This document shows positions 1 to 5,132 of a stretch of DNA of 5,138 nucleotides, piece after piece. Each line of letters opens with the position of its first letter. The stretch's first letter is position 1. The notes under the pieces were generated by a model. It saw only the letters and a program-made list of their open reading frames with translations. It was not told the DNA's origin and did no database searches. Origin of the DNA: Patescibacteria group bacterium (GTDB lineage Bacteria > Patescibacteriota > Dojkabacteria > SC72 > T1SED10-24); assembly GCA_007136035.1 (NCBI GenBank), contig SLHS01000039.1, positions 1 to 5,138 of the forward strand, read 5' to 3'. The position numbers and the translations under genes were made by a program.

Positions 1-1
1 A

Positions 2-67
2 TTCACACTAATCTTCACTAATGATACAAAAGAATGTTCCCATTCGCGAAAATTCGCGTGATTCGCG
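2..67. repeat. Short direct repeats: TTCAC(AC)TAAT and three ATTCGCG copies
   Basis: ATTCGCG occurs at 42-48, 52-58 and 61-67, with steps of 10 and 9 bases. Just before it, two related words, TTCACACTAAT (2-12) and TTCACTAAT (14-22), form another short tandem pair. The periodic, non-coding character is what one sees in dispersed intergenic repeats that occur in many copies in some environmental bacterial genomes. That it is dispersed is an inference, because only one copy lies in this window. Confidence 0.5.
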
Positions 68-93
68 GTAAAAAAATGTCCCTCTCTGCGGTT

Positions 94-177
94 CCTCTGT
101 GACCTCTAACGAACGAAGTGAGTGGGTGGTGAAAAAACATATGATTTACCACCCGCTTCGCTAGAGGAACCCAGAGG
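94..177. repeat. Long imperfect inverted repeat (hairpin-forming element)
   Basis: Four nested pairs of arms can be read. CCTCTG (94-99) pairs with CAGAGG (172-177), CCTCTA (103-108) with TAGAGG (162-167), CGAAG (114-118) with CTTCG (156-160), and GGGTGGT (124-130) with ACCACCC (148-154). The 17-base loop contains the palindrome CATATG (138-143). The arms are interrupted by unpaired bases, so this is a degenerate palindrome of REP-like or terminator-like form. No T-run follows either arm directly, so I do not call it a terminator. It could be a non-autonomous palindromic element or an end of one. Confidence 0.5.
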
Positions 178-211
178 ACACGGACGGAGGGCGGTCGGTC
201 TTGACAGTCGC

Positions 212-235
212 GTGTCACCGAGTCATTGAGTCATG
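212..235. repeat. 8-base periodic tract (GTGTCACC/GAGTCATT/GAGTCATG)
   Basis: Three consecutive 8-mers share a xAGTCATx-like pattern. The last two, at 220-227 and 228-235, differ only in their final base. The tract directly abuts the truncated tRNA-like sequence at 236-258, so it marks the point where tRNA similarity is lost. Confidence 0.4.
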
Positions 236-258
236 ATTAACCGCTCGGCCACCTCCCT
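236..258 (-). pseudogene. Truncated serine tRNA gene, 5' fragment
   Basis: Read on the minus strand from 258 downwards, the sequence has a purine-rich 7-base acceptor-like arm AGGGAGG (258-252), then T8 and G9, then GCCGAG (249-244), then CGGTTAA. This matches the 5' quarter of bacterial tRNA-Ser genes, including the A-box-like TGGCCGAGCGGTT. After GGTTAA the similarity stops: there is no anticodon stem, no long variable arm and no GGTTCGAATCC T-arm in the following 150 bases. It therefore cannot be a functional tRNA gene and is best read as a remnant cut inside the D-loop. With about 22 informative bases, chance resemblance is unlikely but not excluded. Confidence 0.45.
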
Positions 259-395
259 GGCTTATGAGGTAGGCACACCCCTTATCACACACTTTGCCGC
301 GGGCCGATTGATTTTTCCGCCTTTCGTAGCAAGTTATCAGTTCCGGGCGGGAAAGCCGCCAGCCTTGAGCTTTTTTGTTTCCAGACGAGCTAAGT

Positions 396-400
396 GAGAG
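396..400 (+). promoter_or_regulatory. Shine-Dalgarno for gatC (decides the start)
   Basis: GAGAG ends 8 bases before the ATG at 409. An in-frame GTG at 394 would lie at or before this site and has no Shine-Dalgarno of its own, so the ATG is preferred. Confidence 0.55.
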
Positions 401-408
401 TAGGGCCA

Positions 409-726
409 ATGCCAGCAACCGAGAAGAAAGCTCCCGCGATCGATGTTCGCTATGTCGCCGACCTGGCGCGAATCGAGCTGACCGACGAGGAGGCGGAGCG
501 CTACGGGCAGCAGTTGCAGGACATCATCGCATATGTCGACAAGTTGCAGGAGCTGTCGGTCGAGGGGATCGAGCCGACCGCCCACGCCATGCCGCTGCAC
601 AATGTGCTGCGCGAAGACAGGGTCGAGCCTTCACTGTCGCGCGAGGTTATGCTGGCCAACGCCCCGGCGGTCAGTCGCGACCAGTTCGTGCAGGTGCCGG
701 CGGTTATCGAGGAGGGGGACGCCTGA
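409..726 (+). CDS. gatC: Asp-tRNA(Asn)/Glu-tRNA(Gln) amidotransferase subunit C
   Basis: GatC is the small non-catalytic subunit of the heterotrimeric GatCAB amidotransferase. It wraps around GatA and stabilises the GatA-GatB interface, in the cytoplasm. The 105-residue product has the usual family length of about 95-105 residues. It shows the conserved pattern VADLARIELTDEE near residues 16-28, a helical segment through about residue 50, IEPT at 54-57, LREDRVEPSL at 67-76 and the C-terminal LANAPAV...FVQVPAVIE at 82-101, which is the hallmark tail of GatC. The ATG at 409 is chosen over GTG 394 because of the Shine-Dalgarno at 396-400. It is the first gene of the operon, and its TGA (724-726) overlaps the ATG of gatA by one base, which points to translational coupling and equal subunit stoichiometry. 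Confidence 0.95.
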   Translation: MPATEKKAPAIDVRYVADLARIELTDEEAERYGQQLQDIIAYVDKLQELSVEGIEPTAHAMPLHNVLREDRVEPSLSREVMLANAPAVSRDQFVQVPAVIEEGDA

Positions 727-2201
727 TGGAGCTGGAGCGGATGACATTCTGCCGTGCCGCCGAAGGTCTGGCCAGCGGCGAGTTCAGCTCGACCGAGCTG
801 TGCCGGGCGCTGATCGAGCGGCAGGCGAAGATCGACCGGCGGATCAATGCCTACCTTTATTTCGATCCCGAGTCGATTCTCGCGGCCGCCGCCGCGGCGG
901 ATCGGCGACGGGCCGGGGGACGGCCGCTCAGCCGCTTCGACGGGGTGCCGCTGGCGGTCAAGGACAATCTTGCGGTGCGGGGCGATCCCTGCACTTGCGC
1001 CTCGAAGATTCTGCGGAATTTCACTTCCCCCTATGACGCCACGGTGATCGCCAGGCTGCGCCAAGCCGGAGTGGTTCTGGCCGGGCGCACCAATATGGAC
1101 GAATTCGCCATGGGCTCGACCAACGAGAACAGCGGTTTTGCGCCGGTGGCCAATCCCTGGGATTTGTCGCGGGTTCCCGGCGGTTCCAGCGGCGGCTCGG
1201 CGGCGGCGGTGGCCGCCAGTCAGGCGCTGGCCGCTCTCGGCTCCGACACTGGCGGTTCGATTCGGCAGCCCGCCGGCTTTTGCGGCGTAGTCGGCTTGAA
1301 ACCCAGTTACGGCCGGGTTTCCCGCTATGGCCTGGTCGCCTTCGCCTCTTCGCTCGACCAGATCGGACCGCTGACCAGGGATGTCCAGGACAGTGCCGCC
1401 ATTCTCGAATTGATCGGCGGGCATGACCGCCTGGACTCGACTTCTCTGCCCGAACCGTGCGCCGGTTTCGCCGGGCGCTTGAACGAGGCCTCGGTCAAGG
1501 GGCGGCGCATCGGTCTGGCCAGAGAGTACCTGGCCGGCGAGGGGCTGGACGCGAGAGTTCGCGAAACGGTCGAGCAGGCGGCCGGCACGCTGGCTGAGAT
1601 GGGAGCCGAGGTGGTCGAGGTTTCCCTGCCGCACAGTGAATACGCGGTCTCGGCCTACTATATCATCGCGACCGCCGAAGCCAGCGCCAATCTCGCCCGC
1701 TTCGACGGCGTGCGCTATGGCTATCGCGATCCCGAGGGCGAGCGGCAGGGCATTCTCGAATTGTACCGGCAGTCGCGGGCGCGGGGGTTTGGCGACGAAG
1801 TGAAGCGGCGGATCATTCTCGGCACCTATGTTCTGAGCAGCGGCTATCACGACGCCTATTATCTGCGGGCGCAGAAAGTGCGAACCCTGATCCGTCGCGA
1901 CTTCGAACGAGCCTTTCAACAGTGCGAAGTGATTCTGTCGCCCTGCTCGCCGACTCCGGCCTGTCGCCGGGGCGAACTGGCGACCCCGCTGGAGATGTAT
2001 TTGGCGGATATTTTCACGATCCCGGCCAATCTGGCCGGAATTTGCGGCATCTCGCTGCCCGCCGCCTTTACCGCGGAGGGCTTGCCGGTGGCCGTGCAAC
2101 TGCTCGGCCCTGCCTTGGGGGAGTCGGCATTGCTGACTGCCGCCGCCGCTTTCGAACAGGCCAGCGGGCTGGGGCTGCGGACTCCGCAACTGTCGGCGTA
2201 A
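726..2201 (+). CDS. gatA: Asp-tRNA(Asn)/Glu-tRNA(Gln) amidotransferase subunit A
   Basis: GatA is the glutaminase subunit of GatCAB. It hydrolyses glutamine and passes the ammonia to GatB, which amidates the activated Glu or Asp on the mischarged tRNA. The 491-residue product is full length and belongs to the amidase-signature family. The Ser-cisSer-Lys triad is intact: K79 in PLAVKDN, S154 in PGGSSGGSAAAVAA (the glycine/serine-rich signature) and S178 in SDTGGSIRQPA. These positions are the same as in the well-studied Staphylococcus aureus enzyme, as far as I recall that numbering. Other family blocks are TNMDEFAMGSTNENS (122-136) and GLKPSYGRVSRYGLVAFASSLDQIGP after the triad. The start is the ATG overlapping the gatC stop, preceded by AGGAGG at 710-715. 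Whether it serves Gln, Asn or both depends on which glutaminyl- and asparaginyl-tRNA synthetases the genome lacks. gatB is not adjacent. Confidence 0.97.
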   Translation: MELERMTFCRAAEGLASGEFSSTELCRALIERQAKIDRRINAYLYFDPESILAAAAAADRRRAGGRPLSRFDGVPLAVKDNLAVRGDPCTCASKILRNFTSPYDATVIARLRQAGVVLAGRTNMDEFAMGSTNENSGFAPVANPWDLSRVPGGSSGGSAAAVAASQALAALGSDTGGSIRQPAGFCGVVGLKPSYGRVSRYGLVAFASSLDQIGPLTRDVQDSAAILELIGGHDRLDSTSLPEPCAGFAGRLNEASVKGRRIGLAREYLAGEGLDARVRETVEQAAGTLAEMGAEVVEVSLPHSEYAVSAYYIIATAEASANLARFDGVRYGYRDPEGERQGILELYRQSRARGFGDEVKRRIILGTYVLSSGYHDAYYLRAQKVRTLIRRDFERAFQQCEVILSPCSPTPACRRGELATPLEMYLADIFTIPANLAGICGISLPAAFTAEGLPVAVQLLGPALGESALLTAAAAFEQASGLGLRTPQLSA

Positions 2202-2206
2202 TTCAT

Positions 2207-2212
2207 AAGGAG
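2207..2212 (+). promoter_or_regulatory. Shine-Dalgarno for the zinc-ribbon gene
   Basis: AAGGAG lies 7 bases before the GTG at 2220. It is the strongest Shine-Dalgarno in the operon and fixes this non-ATG start. Confidence 0.75.
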
Positions 2213-2219
2213 CTTAGTC

Positions 2220-2939
2220 GTGCAACATACCTGGACAACTCAACTGCTGGATTTGCAGGAGAAGGACTTGCGCATTTTCAAGTTGCGCGGGCAAGTGGCG
2301 GCGGTGCCAACGGAAAAGAGCCAGGCTCAAGCATTGTGCGAGCAGGAGAAGGAAAAACTGCAAACGGCCAGGCAGCGGGTGGTCGAGATTGAGAAGGGAA
2401 TCAAGAAGCTGGAGATGGAAGCCGAGTCATGGCGGGAAAAGCAACGGAACTTCGCCTCGAAGTCAACCATGATTCGGGATAACGACGAATACCGCGCCGC
2501 GCTTCAGCAGATTGAACAGTGCCGAAAGAAGATATCCGACTGCGAAGACCGCGAACTGGATTTGATGGCCGAGCTGGAGGCCGCCCGCAGCCGGCTGGAA
2601 GAGGAGAAGAGGATCCTGGCCGATGTCGAAACCAGGACGCGCCAAACCCTGGAGGACTTGGATTTGCGGGCACGCAATTGCCAGGCGCAGATCGACCGGC
2701 TGACCGAGCAGCGGTCGGCGGTCGCGGCCGAGATCCCGGGGGATGTGATGAAGCGCTACCAGCGTATGATCGATAATTCGGCGGGGCGCCCGGTCTTGGT
2801 TCCGGTCGGCCGGGCCAATATCTGCGGCGGCTGCCACATGAATGTGCCGGCTCAGGATCGGGTGCATGCGGCCGGCGGTCAGTTGGTCGGCTGTCCGAAC
2901 TGCGGCGCCATGCTCTACTACGACGAAGATATGGCGTGA
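2220..2939 (+). CDS. Coiled-coil C4 zinc-ribbon protein (CT398/HP0958 FlgZ-like)
   Basis: This 239-residue protein has the two-part layout of the zf-RING_7/C4 zinc-ribbon family. A long alpha-helical hairpin, rich in Glu, Lys, Arg and Gln, spans about residues 8-170, with the family-typical LLDLQEKDLRIFKLRGQV at 9-26 and DNDEYRAALQQIEQCRKKI near 88-105. The C-terminal zinc ribbon has C202-x2-C205 (CGGC) and C225-x2-C228 (CPNC), followed by GAMLYYDED. All four zinc ligands are present. Characterised relatives are Chlamydia CT398, which interacts with sigma54, and Helicobacter HP0958 (FlgZ), an RpoN- and flaA-mRNA-binding flagellar factor. In most bacteria the function is unknown, and a nucleic-acid or RNA-polymerase-associated role is only inferred. 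The gene starts 18 bases after gatA with GTG and a strong Shine-Dalgarno, and its TGA overlaps the truA start, so it is a true operon member. Confidence 0.9.
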   Translation: MQHTWTTQLLDLQEKDLRIFKLRGQVAAVPTEKSQAQALCEQEKEKLQTARQRVVEIEKGIKKLEMEAESWREKQRNFASKSTMIRDNDEYRAALQQIEQCRKKISDCEDRELDLMAELEAARSRLEEEKRILADVETRTRQTLEDLDLRARNCQAQIDRLTEQRSAVAAEIPGDVMKRYQRMIDNSAGRPVLVPVGRANICGGCHMNVPAQDRVHAAGGQLVGCPNCGAMLYYDEDMA

Positions 2940-3748
2940 GCGAACCCTTGCAAACCTGGTGTCTGCGCATTGCCTACGACGGCTCGAACTATGCCGGCTG
3001 GCAGATCCAGCCGCAAGCCCCGACCGTGCAGGCCGAAATCACCGACCGCTTGCGCAAGCTGTTTCGCCAGCCTGACTTGAAGCTGCATTCGACCAGTCGC
3101 ACCGATGCCGGGGTTCACGCCCTCGACCAGAACGCCAGCTTTACCGTGCCCTTGAACGCTCGCCCGGTCGCGCCGCCACGGTTGCGGCTTTTGCTCAACC
3201 GCTGGCTGCCGGACGATATCCGAATCGTCGCGGCCGAACTGGCGCCGGCCGGTTTCCATGCGCGTTTCTCGGCAGTGGCCAAGGCCTATACCTATGCGAT
3301 CGGCCTGGGTGAACGGGAGTCGCCATTCTGGAACCGCTACTGCTGGTGGCACAGTCGGCCGCTCGATCTGGCGAGGATGCGGGCGGCGGCCGACATCCTG
3401 GCCGGACGGCACGACTTCGCGGCCTTTGCCGCCAACCCCCGGCGCGAACTGGAAACGACGGTGCGCGAGATTCACCGGTTCGAAGTTCTGGAGTGTCGGG
3501 GGAAGGTTTATCTTAATGTGGTGGGCGACGGTTTTCTGTATAAAATGGTGCGCAGCCTGGCCGGCTATCTGGTCGAGATTGGCGGCGAAGCAACCTGGCG
3601 GCCGGAGCAGACGCAAAGACTGCTGGCCGGCGGACAGCGGATATCCAAGGTGAAAACCGCGCCTGCCCACGGCTTGTTTCTGGCTCGCGTCTTCTTCTCC
3701 CCCGAACAGTGGCGCGAATATCGGCCGCTGCTGCCGCCGGTCCTTTGA
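2936..3748 (+). CDS. truA: tRNA pseudouridine(38-40) synthase TruA
   Basis: TruA isomerises uridines 38, 39 and 40 in the anticodon stem-loop of many tRNAs to pseudouridine, acting as a cytoplasmic homodimer. The product has 270 residues, the usual length. Visible hallmarks are RIAYDGSNYAGWQIQPQAPTVQ (11-32), the catalytic aspartate D57 in SRTDAGVHA (54-62), FHARFSA followed by KAYTY with the conserved tyrosine Y118, GDGFLYKMVRSLAGYLVEIG (197-216) and TAPAHGLFL (241-249) near the C terminus. The start is taken as GTG 2936, giving the GTGA overlap with the preceding stop. No better in-frame start is present before the conserved YDGS block, although the Shine-Dalgarno is weak, which suggests coupled translation. 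It is the last recognisable gene of the operon, and the next genes are on the opposite strand. Confidence 0.96.
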   Translation: MSEPLQTWCLRIAYDGSNYAGWQIQPQAPTVQAEITDRLRKLFRQPDLKLHSTSRTDAGVHALDQNASFTVPLNARPVAPPRLRLLLNRWLPDDIRIVAAELAPAGFHARFSAVAKAYTYAIGLGERESPFWNRYCWWHSRPLDLARMRAAADILAGRHDFAAFAANPRRELETTVREIHRFEVLECRGKVYLNVVGDGFLYKMVRSLAGYLVEIGGEATWRPEQTQRLLAGGQRISKVKTAPAHGLFLARVFFSPEQWREYRPLLPPVL

Positions 3749-3952
3749 TTCGGCTAAATGTATCCGACAAAGCGCGGGGGTGAAGTGTGCCCGGCGGCCG
3801 GGGCAAACCTACAAAGCCCCCTGCAATCATTGTCCCTCCTGCTTCCCGCGCCCGCAGCCGTTGTCGAAGATTCGTCTCAGGCGGAAAAAACCAAAGGATT
3901 GATCACGCCCCTTCGGGATCATGTCAATGCTTACTTGTTGGCCTTTCCCGGG
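3749..3952. other. Convergent intergenic spacer between truA and the antitoxin gene
   Basis: No gene is called here. Short frames exist on both strands, such as a plus-strand frame starting at ATG 3758, but they overlap the antitoxin antisense or truA and lack a Shine-Dalgarno. Small hairpins are visible: CCGG/CCGG at 3791-3801 and GGGGC (3800-3804) with GCCCC (3816-3820). Neither is followed by a T-run, so no factor-independent terminator can be called for truA or for the convergent toxin-antitoxin transcript. The 3755-3850 part reminds me of intergenic sequence annotated as spurious ORFs in several proteobacterial genomes. That impression is from memory only. Confidence 0.4.
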
Positions 3953-4252
3953 TCAAGCGCGTACAGGAGCCGCATGCAATTCGATGCCCAGCGCCTGAAC
4001 TACTTTAAGGATGGTATCAAAACCAGGCGTCCGATCGCCAGAGAGCGCTTTATACAGACTCTCACGTGACAGGCCCGCATCCCTTGCAACCTGTGTCATG
4101 CCTTTGGCACGGGCGATGTCACCGAGCGCTTTGGCAACAAATGATGCATCGCCTTTCGACTCCTCAAGGCATGCCTCCAGATAGGCGGCCATCTCTTCGG
4201 GGGTCCGAAGGTGTTCCGCCACGTCATATCGTGTTGTCGTTGTCTTGCTCAT
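3953..4252 (-). CDS. HI1420-type addiction-module antitoxin (HigA-like, HTH)
   Basis: The 99-residue product matches the probable addiction-module antidote family typified by Haemophilus HI1420. The N-terminal half (YDVAEHLRTPEEMAAYLEACLEE, 9-31) is the family's characteristic start. The C-terminal half is a Cro/XRE-like helix-turn-helix, GMTQVARDAGLSRESLYKALSG at about 51-72, followed by FDTILKVVQALGIELHA. In this family the antitoxin binds and neutralises the upstream-encoded RelE/ParE-fold toxin and, through its helix-turn-helix, represses the shared promoter. The ATG at 4252 is chosen because AGGAG lies 7 bases upstream and because homologues start about here. A longer in-frame extension to 4525 would run through the toxin gene and is rejected. 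It follows the toxin by 10 bases. Confidence 0.9.
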   Translation of the reverse strand: MSKTTTTRYDVAEHLRTPEEMAAYLEACLEESKGDASFVAKALGDIARAKGMTQVARDAGLSRESLYKALSGDRTPGFDTILKVVQALGIELHAAPVRA

Positions 4253-4259
4253 CTCTTTT

Positions 4260-4264
4260 CTCCT
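4260..4264 (-). promoter_or_regulatory. Antitoxin Shine-Dalgarno overlapping the toxin stop codon
   Basis: On the minus strand the sequence reads TAGGAG, then 7 bases, then ATG. The TAG (4265-4263) is the toxin stop codon and AGGAG (4264-4260) is the antitoxin ribosome-binding site. A ribosome finishing the toxin is therefore placed directly on the antitoxin start region, consistent with translational coupling plus strong independent initiation. Confidence 0.75.
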
Positions 4265-4553
4265 ACAAGTTGCGCGCAAGGCGCAACGCTGTGCTGATGT
4301 CCCGCCTTTGACTACTCTTGTCCCCGCCCGCAAGCAGTATGACCAACGAACGCCCCCGCTTCCTGAAATAAATGCGGTAGCCGGGGCCGTAATCGATCCG
4401 CATTTCCGAAACACCTTCACCCACGGGTTTGACGTCTCCGGCATGTCCGCCGGCAAAGCGTTCGACTCGCGCCAGAATGCGGGCACGTGCGCGTATGTCG
4501 CGCAGACCGTCAAGCCAATTGGCAAACGTGGTTGTTTTGCGGATTTCTAACAT
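4263..4553 (-). CDS. HI1419-type RelE/ParE-fold addiction toxin (HigB/Gp49-like)
   Basis: The 96-residue product belongs to the phage Gp49-like/HigB branch of the RelE/ParE superfamily, the putative addiction-module killer proteins upstream of HI1420-type antitoxins. Family hallmarks are present: FANWLDGLRD near 10-19, VGEGVSEMRIDYGPGYRIYF (44-63) with R60 and Y62 in the conserved GYRIYF block, and LLAGGDKSSQRRDI (73-86), the C-terminal signature with K79. Relatives in this superfamily are mostly ribosome-dependent mRNA endonucleases. That activity is inferred here. Nothing looks truncated. The ATG at 4553 is preferred because homologues start with an MLEIRKT-like sequence. An upstream in-frame ATG at 4607 would place the coding region through the promoter. 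No Shine-Dalgarno precedes ATG 4553. Toxin-first order is normal for this subfamily. Confidence 0.9.
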   Translation of the reverse strand: MLEIRKTTTFANWLDGLRDIRARARILARVERFAGGHAGDVKPVGEGVSEMRIDYGPGYRIYFRKRGRSLVILLAGGDKSSQRRDISTALRLARNL

Positions 4554-4560
4554 CGCGTAT

Positions 4561-4589
4561 ACTGTATCCTGCGGGATACGGTTTGTCAA
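4561..4589 (-). promoter_or_regulatory. Sigma70-type promoter of the toxin-antitoxin operon
   Basis: Read on the minus strand, a perfect -35 TTGACA (4589-4584) is followed by exactly 17 bases and a -10 TACAGT (4566-4561), which matches four of six consensus positions. A start point about 7 bases downstream falls at about 4554-4553, on the toxin ATG. The position, directly upstream of the toxin gene, supports the call. Confidence 0.7.
4564..4579. promoter_or_regulatory. Candidate autoregulatory operator (perfect inverted repeat)
   Basis: GTATCC (4564-4569), a 4-base spacer TGCG, and GGATAC (4574-4579) form a perfect 6-base dyad. With one mismatch the dyad extends by two bases on each side. 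It fills most of the -35/-10 spacer and overlaps the -10 by three bases. This is where an XRE-type antitoxin acting as a dimer, alone or complexed with the toxin, would block RNA polymerase. Binding by this antitoxin is inferred from family behaviour. Confidence 0.6.
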
Positions 4590-4673
4590 GCGGCCGCTGT
4601 TGATCATCCGGGGCCAACGTCGAGGCTCTGCGGCGGCGCGATAGCGACGTACGCAGCAGCCAATGGTTGGATT

Positions 4674-5132
4674 TCATTTCATGTATACTGCTTCATCTGC
4701 CGTGAAATACCAAGATGCCCAATCCCAAAAGGATGGATTCTCTTTAACAGCACCAAATGCTGGCGCCGAAGTCGCGTTGAAAAACAGCCGTGCGTGATTG
4801 TGGCCGTAGACCACGCCCTTGCCGAATCGTTCCCCGACCTTGAAGTAAAAATAGCGCCTCGATGGACGTCGACTGCGAAGGTTGTCATATTCGAAGCTCC
4901 GCAGATATTCGTTCGTTGGGGCATGGAGTAGCTTGCGTAGCCCCCAATCGAATTGGTTTTCCTCCTCATCGATGGGGTAGACACTGCCGTCTTTCACAGT
5001 CACCGTATAACGGTTTATCACCCGCTCTGGTGAATTCTCAAATACTGCGGCAAATGAAATGTTCTGGTTGATCTCTTCCTCTGACAAAATCTCGACTGGA
5101 CCATATTCGACATACCTGAGCTCTGGATACAT
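4674..5132 (-). CDS. Hypothetical protein, unrecognised, possibly 5'-incomplete
   Basis: This is an open frame of 152 residues from ATG 5132 to TGA 4674-4676. I do not recognise a family. The product is soluble-looking, with no signal peptide or membrane segment. The N-terminal half is acidic, with ILSEEEINQN at about 15-24 and YPIDEEENQFDWGLRKLL around 52-69. A basic stretch, LRSRRPSRRYFYFKVGERFGKG, lies near 85-106, followed by VVYGHNHARLFFNATSAPAFGAVKENPSFWDWASWYFTADEAVY, rich in aromatic residues. Sensible amino-acid composition and the lack of a better competing frame support it as a real gene. GC is visibly lower than in the gat/truA operon: two 60-base lines I counted gave about 42 and 52 percent, against well over 60 percent in gatA. 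Only six bases lie upstream of the ATG and the frame stays open to the window edge, so the true start may be further out. Confidence 0.6.
   Translation of the reverse strand: MYPELRYVEYGPVEILSEEEINQNISFAAVFENSPERVINRYTVTVKDGSVYPIDEEENQFDWGLRKLLHAPTNEYLRSFEYDNLRSRRPSRRYFYFKVGERFGKGVVYGHNHARLFFNATSAPAFGAVKENPSFWDWASWYFTADEAVYMK

Larger units (their letters stand above)
1..408. other. Repeat-rich intergenic region upstream of gatC
   Basis: No convincing protein gene is visible in this stretch of about 400 bases. The only open frames are short, lack a Shine-Dalgarno, have low-complexity products and run through repeats. From left to right it holds short direct repeats (1-67), an A-run, a long imperfect inverted repeat (94-177), an 8-base periodic tract (212-235) and a 5' tRNA-Ser-like fragment on the minus strand (236-258). 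The remainder, 259-408, must hold the promoter of the gatC operon, but I cannot point to a good -35/-10 pair. TTGATT at 308-313 is a possible -35 with no matching -10 at normal spacing. Confidence 0.6.

Noticed and set aside
346..376. A terminator-like hairpin GGCGG-GAAAG-CCGCC followed by a T-run
   Set aside because: The stem has only 5 base pairs and the T-run starts 10 bases after it. There is no upstream plus-strand gene to terminate. Attenuation of gatC cannot be supported from this alone.
375..725. An upstream in-frame extension of gatA through gatC, giving a frame of 608 residues
   Set aside because: The extension lies in another frame over the well-conserved gatC, has an Arg/Ala-rich composition without GatA homology, and the family-length start at 726 has a Shine-Dalgarno and reproduces the expected K79/S154/S178 numbering.
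501..2189. A 562-codon open frame on the minus strand antisense to gatA
   Set aside because: High GC and codon bias of gatA remove stops on the opposite strand. The product is low complexity, rich in Arg, Gln and Gly, with no recognisable motif and no Shine-Dalgarno.
3758..4069. A plus-strand frame of 103 codons starting 10 bases after truA
   Set aside because: It has no Shine-Dalgarno, has an unconvincing composition and runs antisense into the clearly homologous antitoxin gene.
4263..4607. A longer toxin start at ATG 4607
   Set aside because: It would translate through the -35, operator and -10 and adds residues absent from the family. ATG 4553 matches the usual N terminus.
4557..4690. 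Repeated GTATACTG at 4557-4564 and 4683-4690
   Set aside because: An 8-base repeat built on a self-complementary hexamer is easily chance. No extended flanking similarity is present to suggest target-site duplication.
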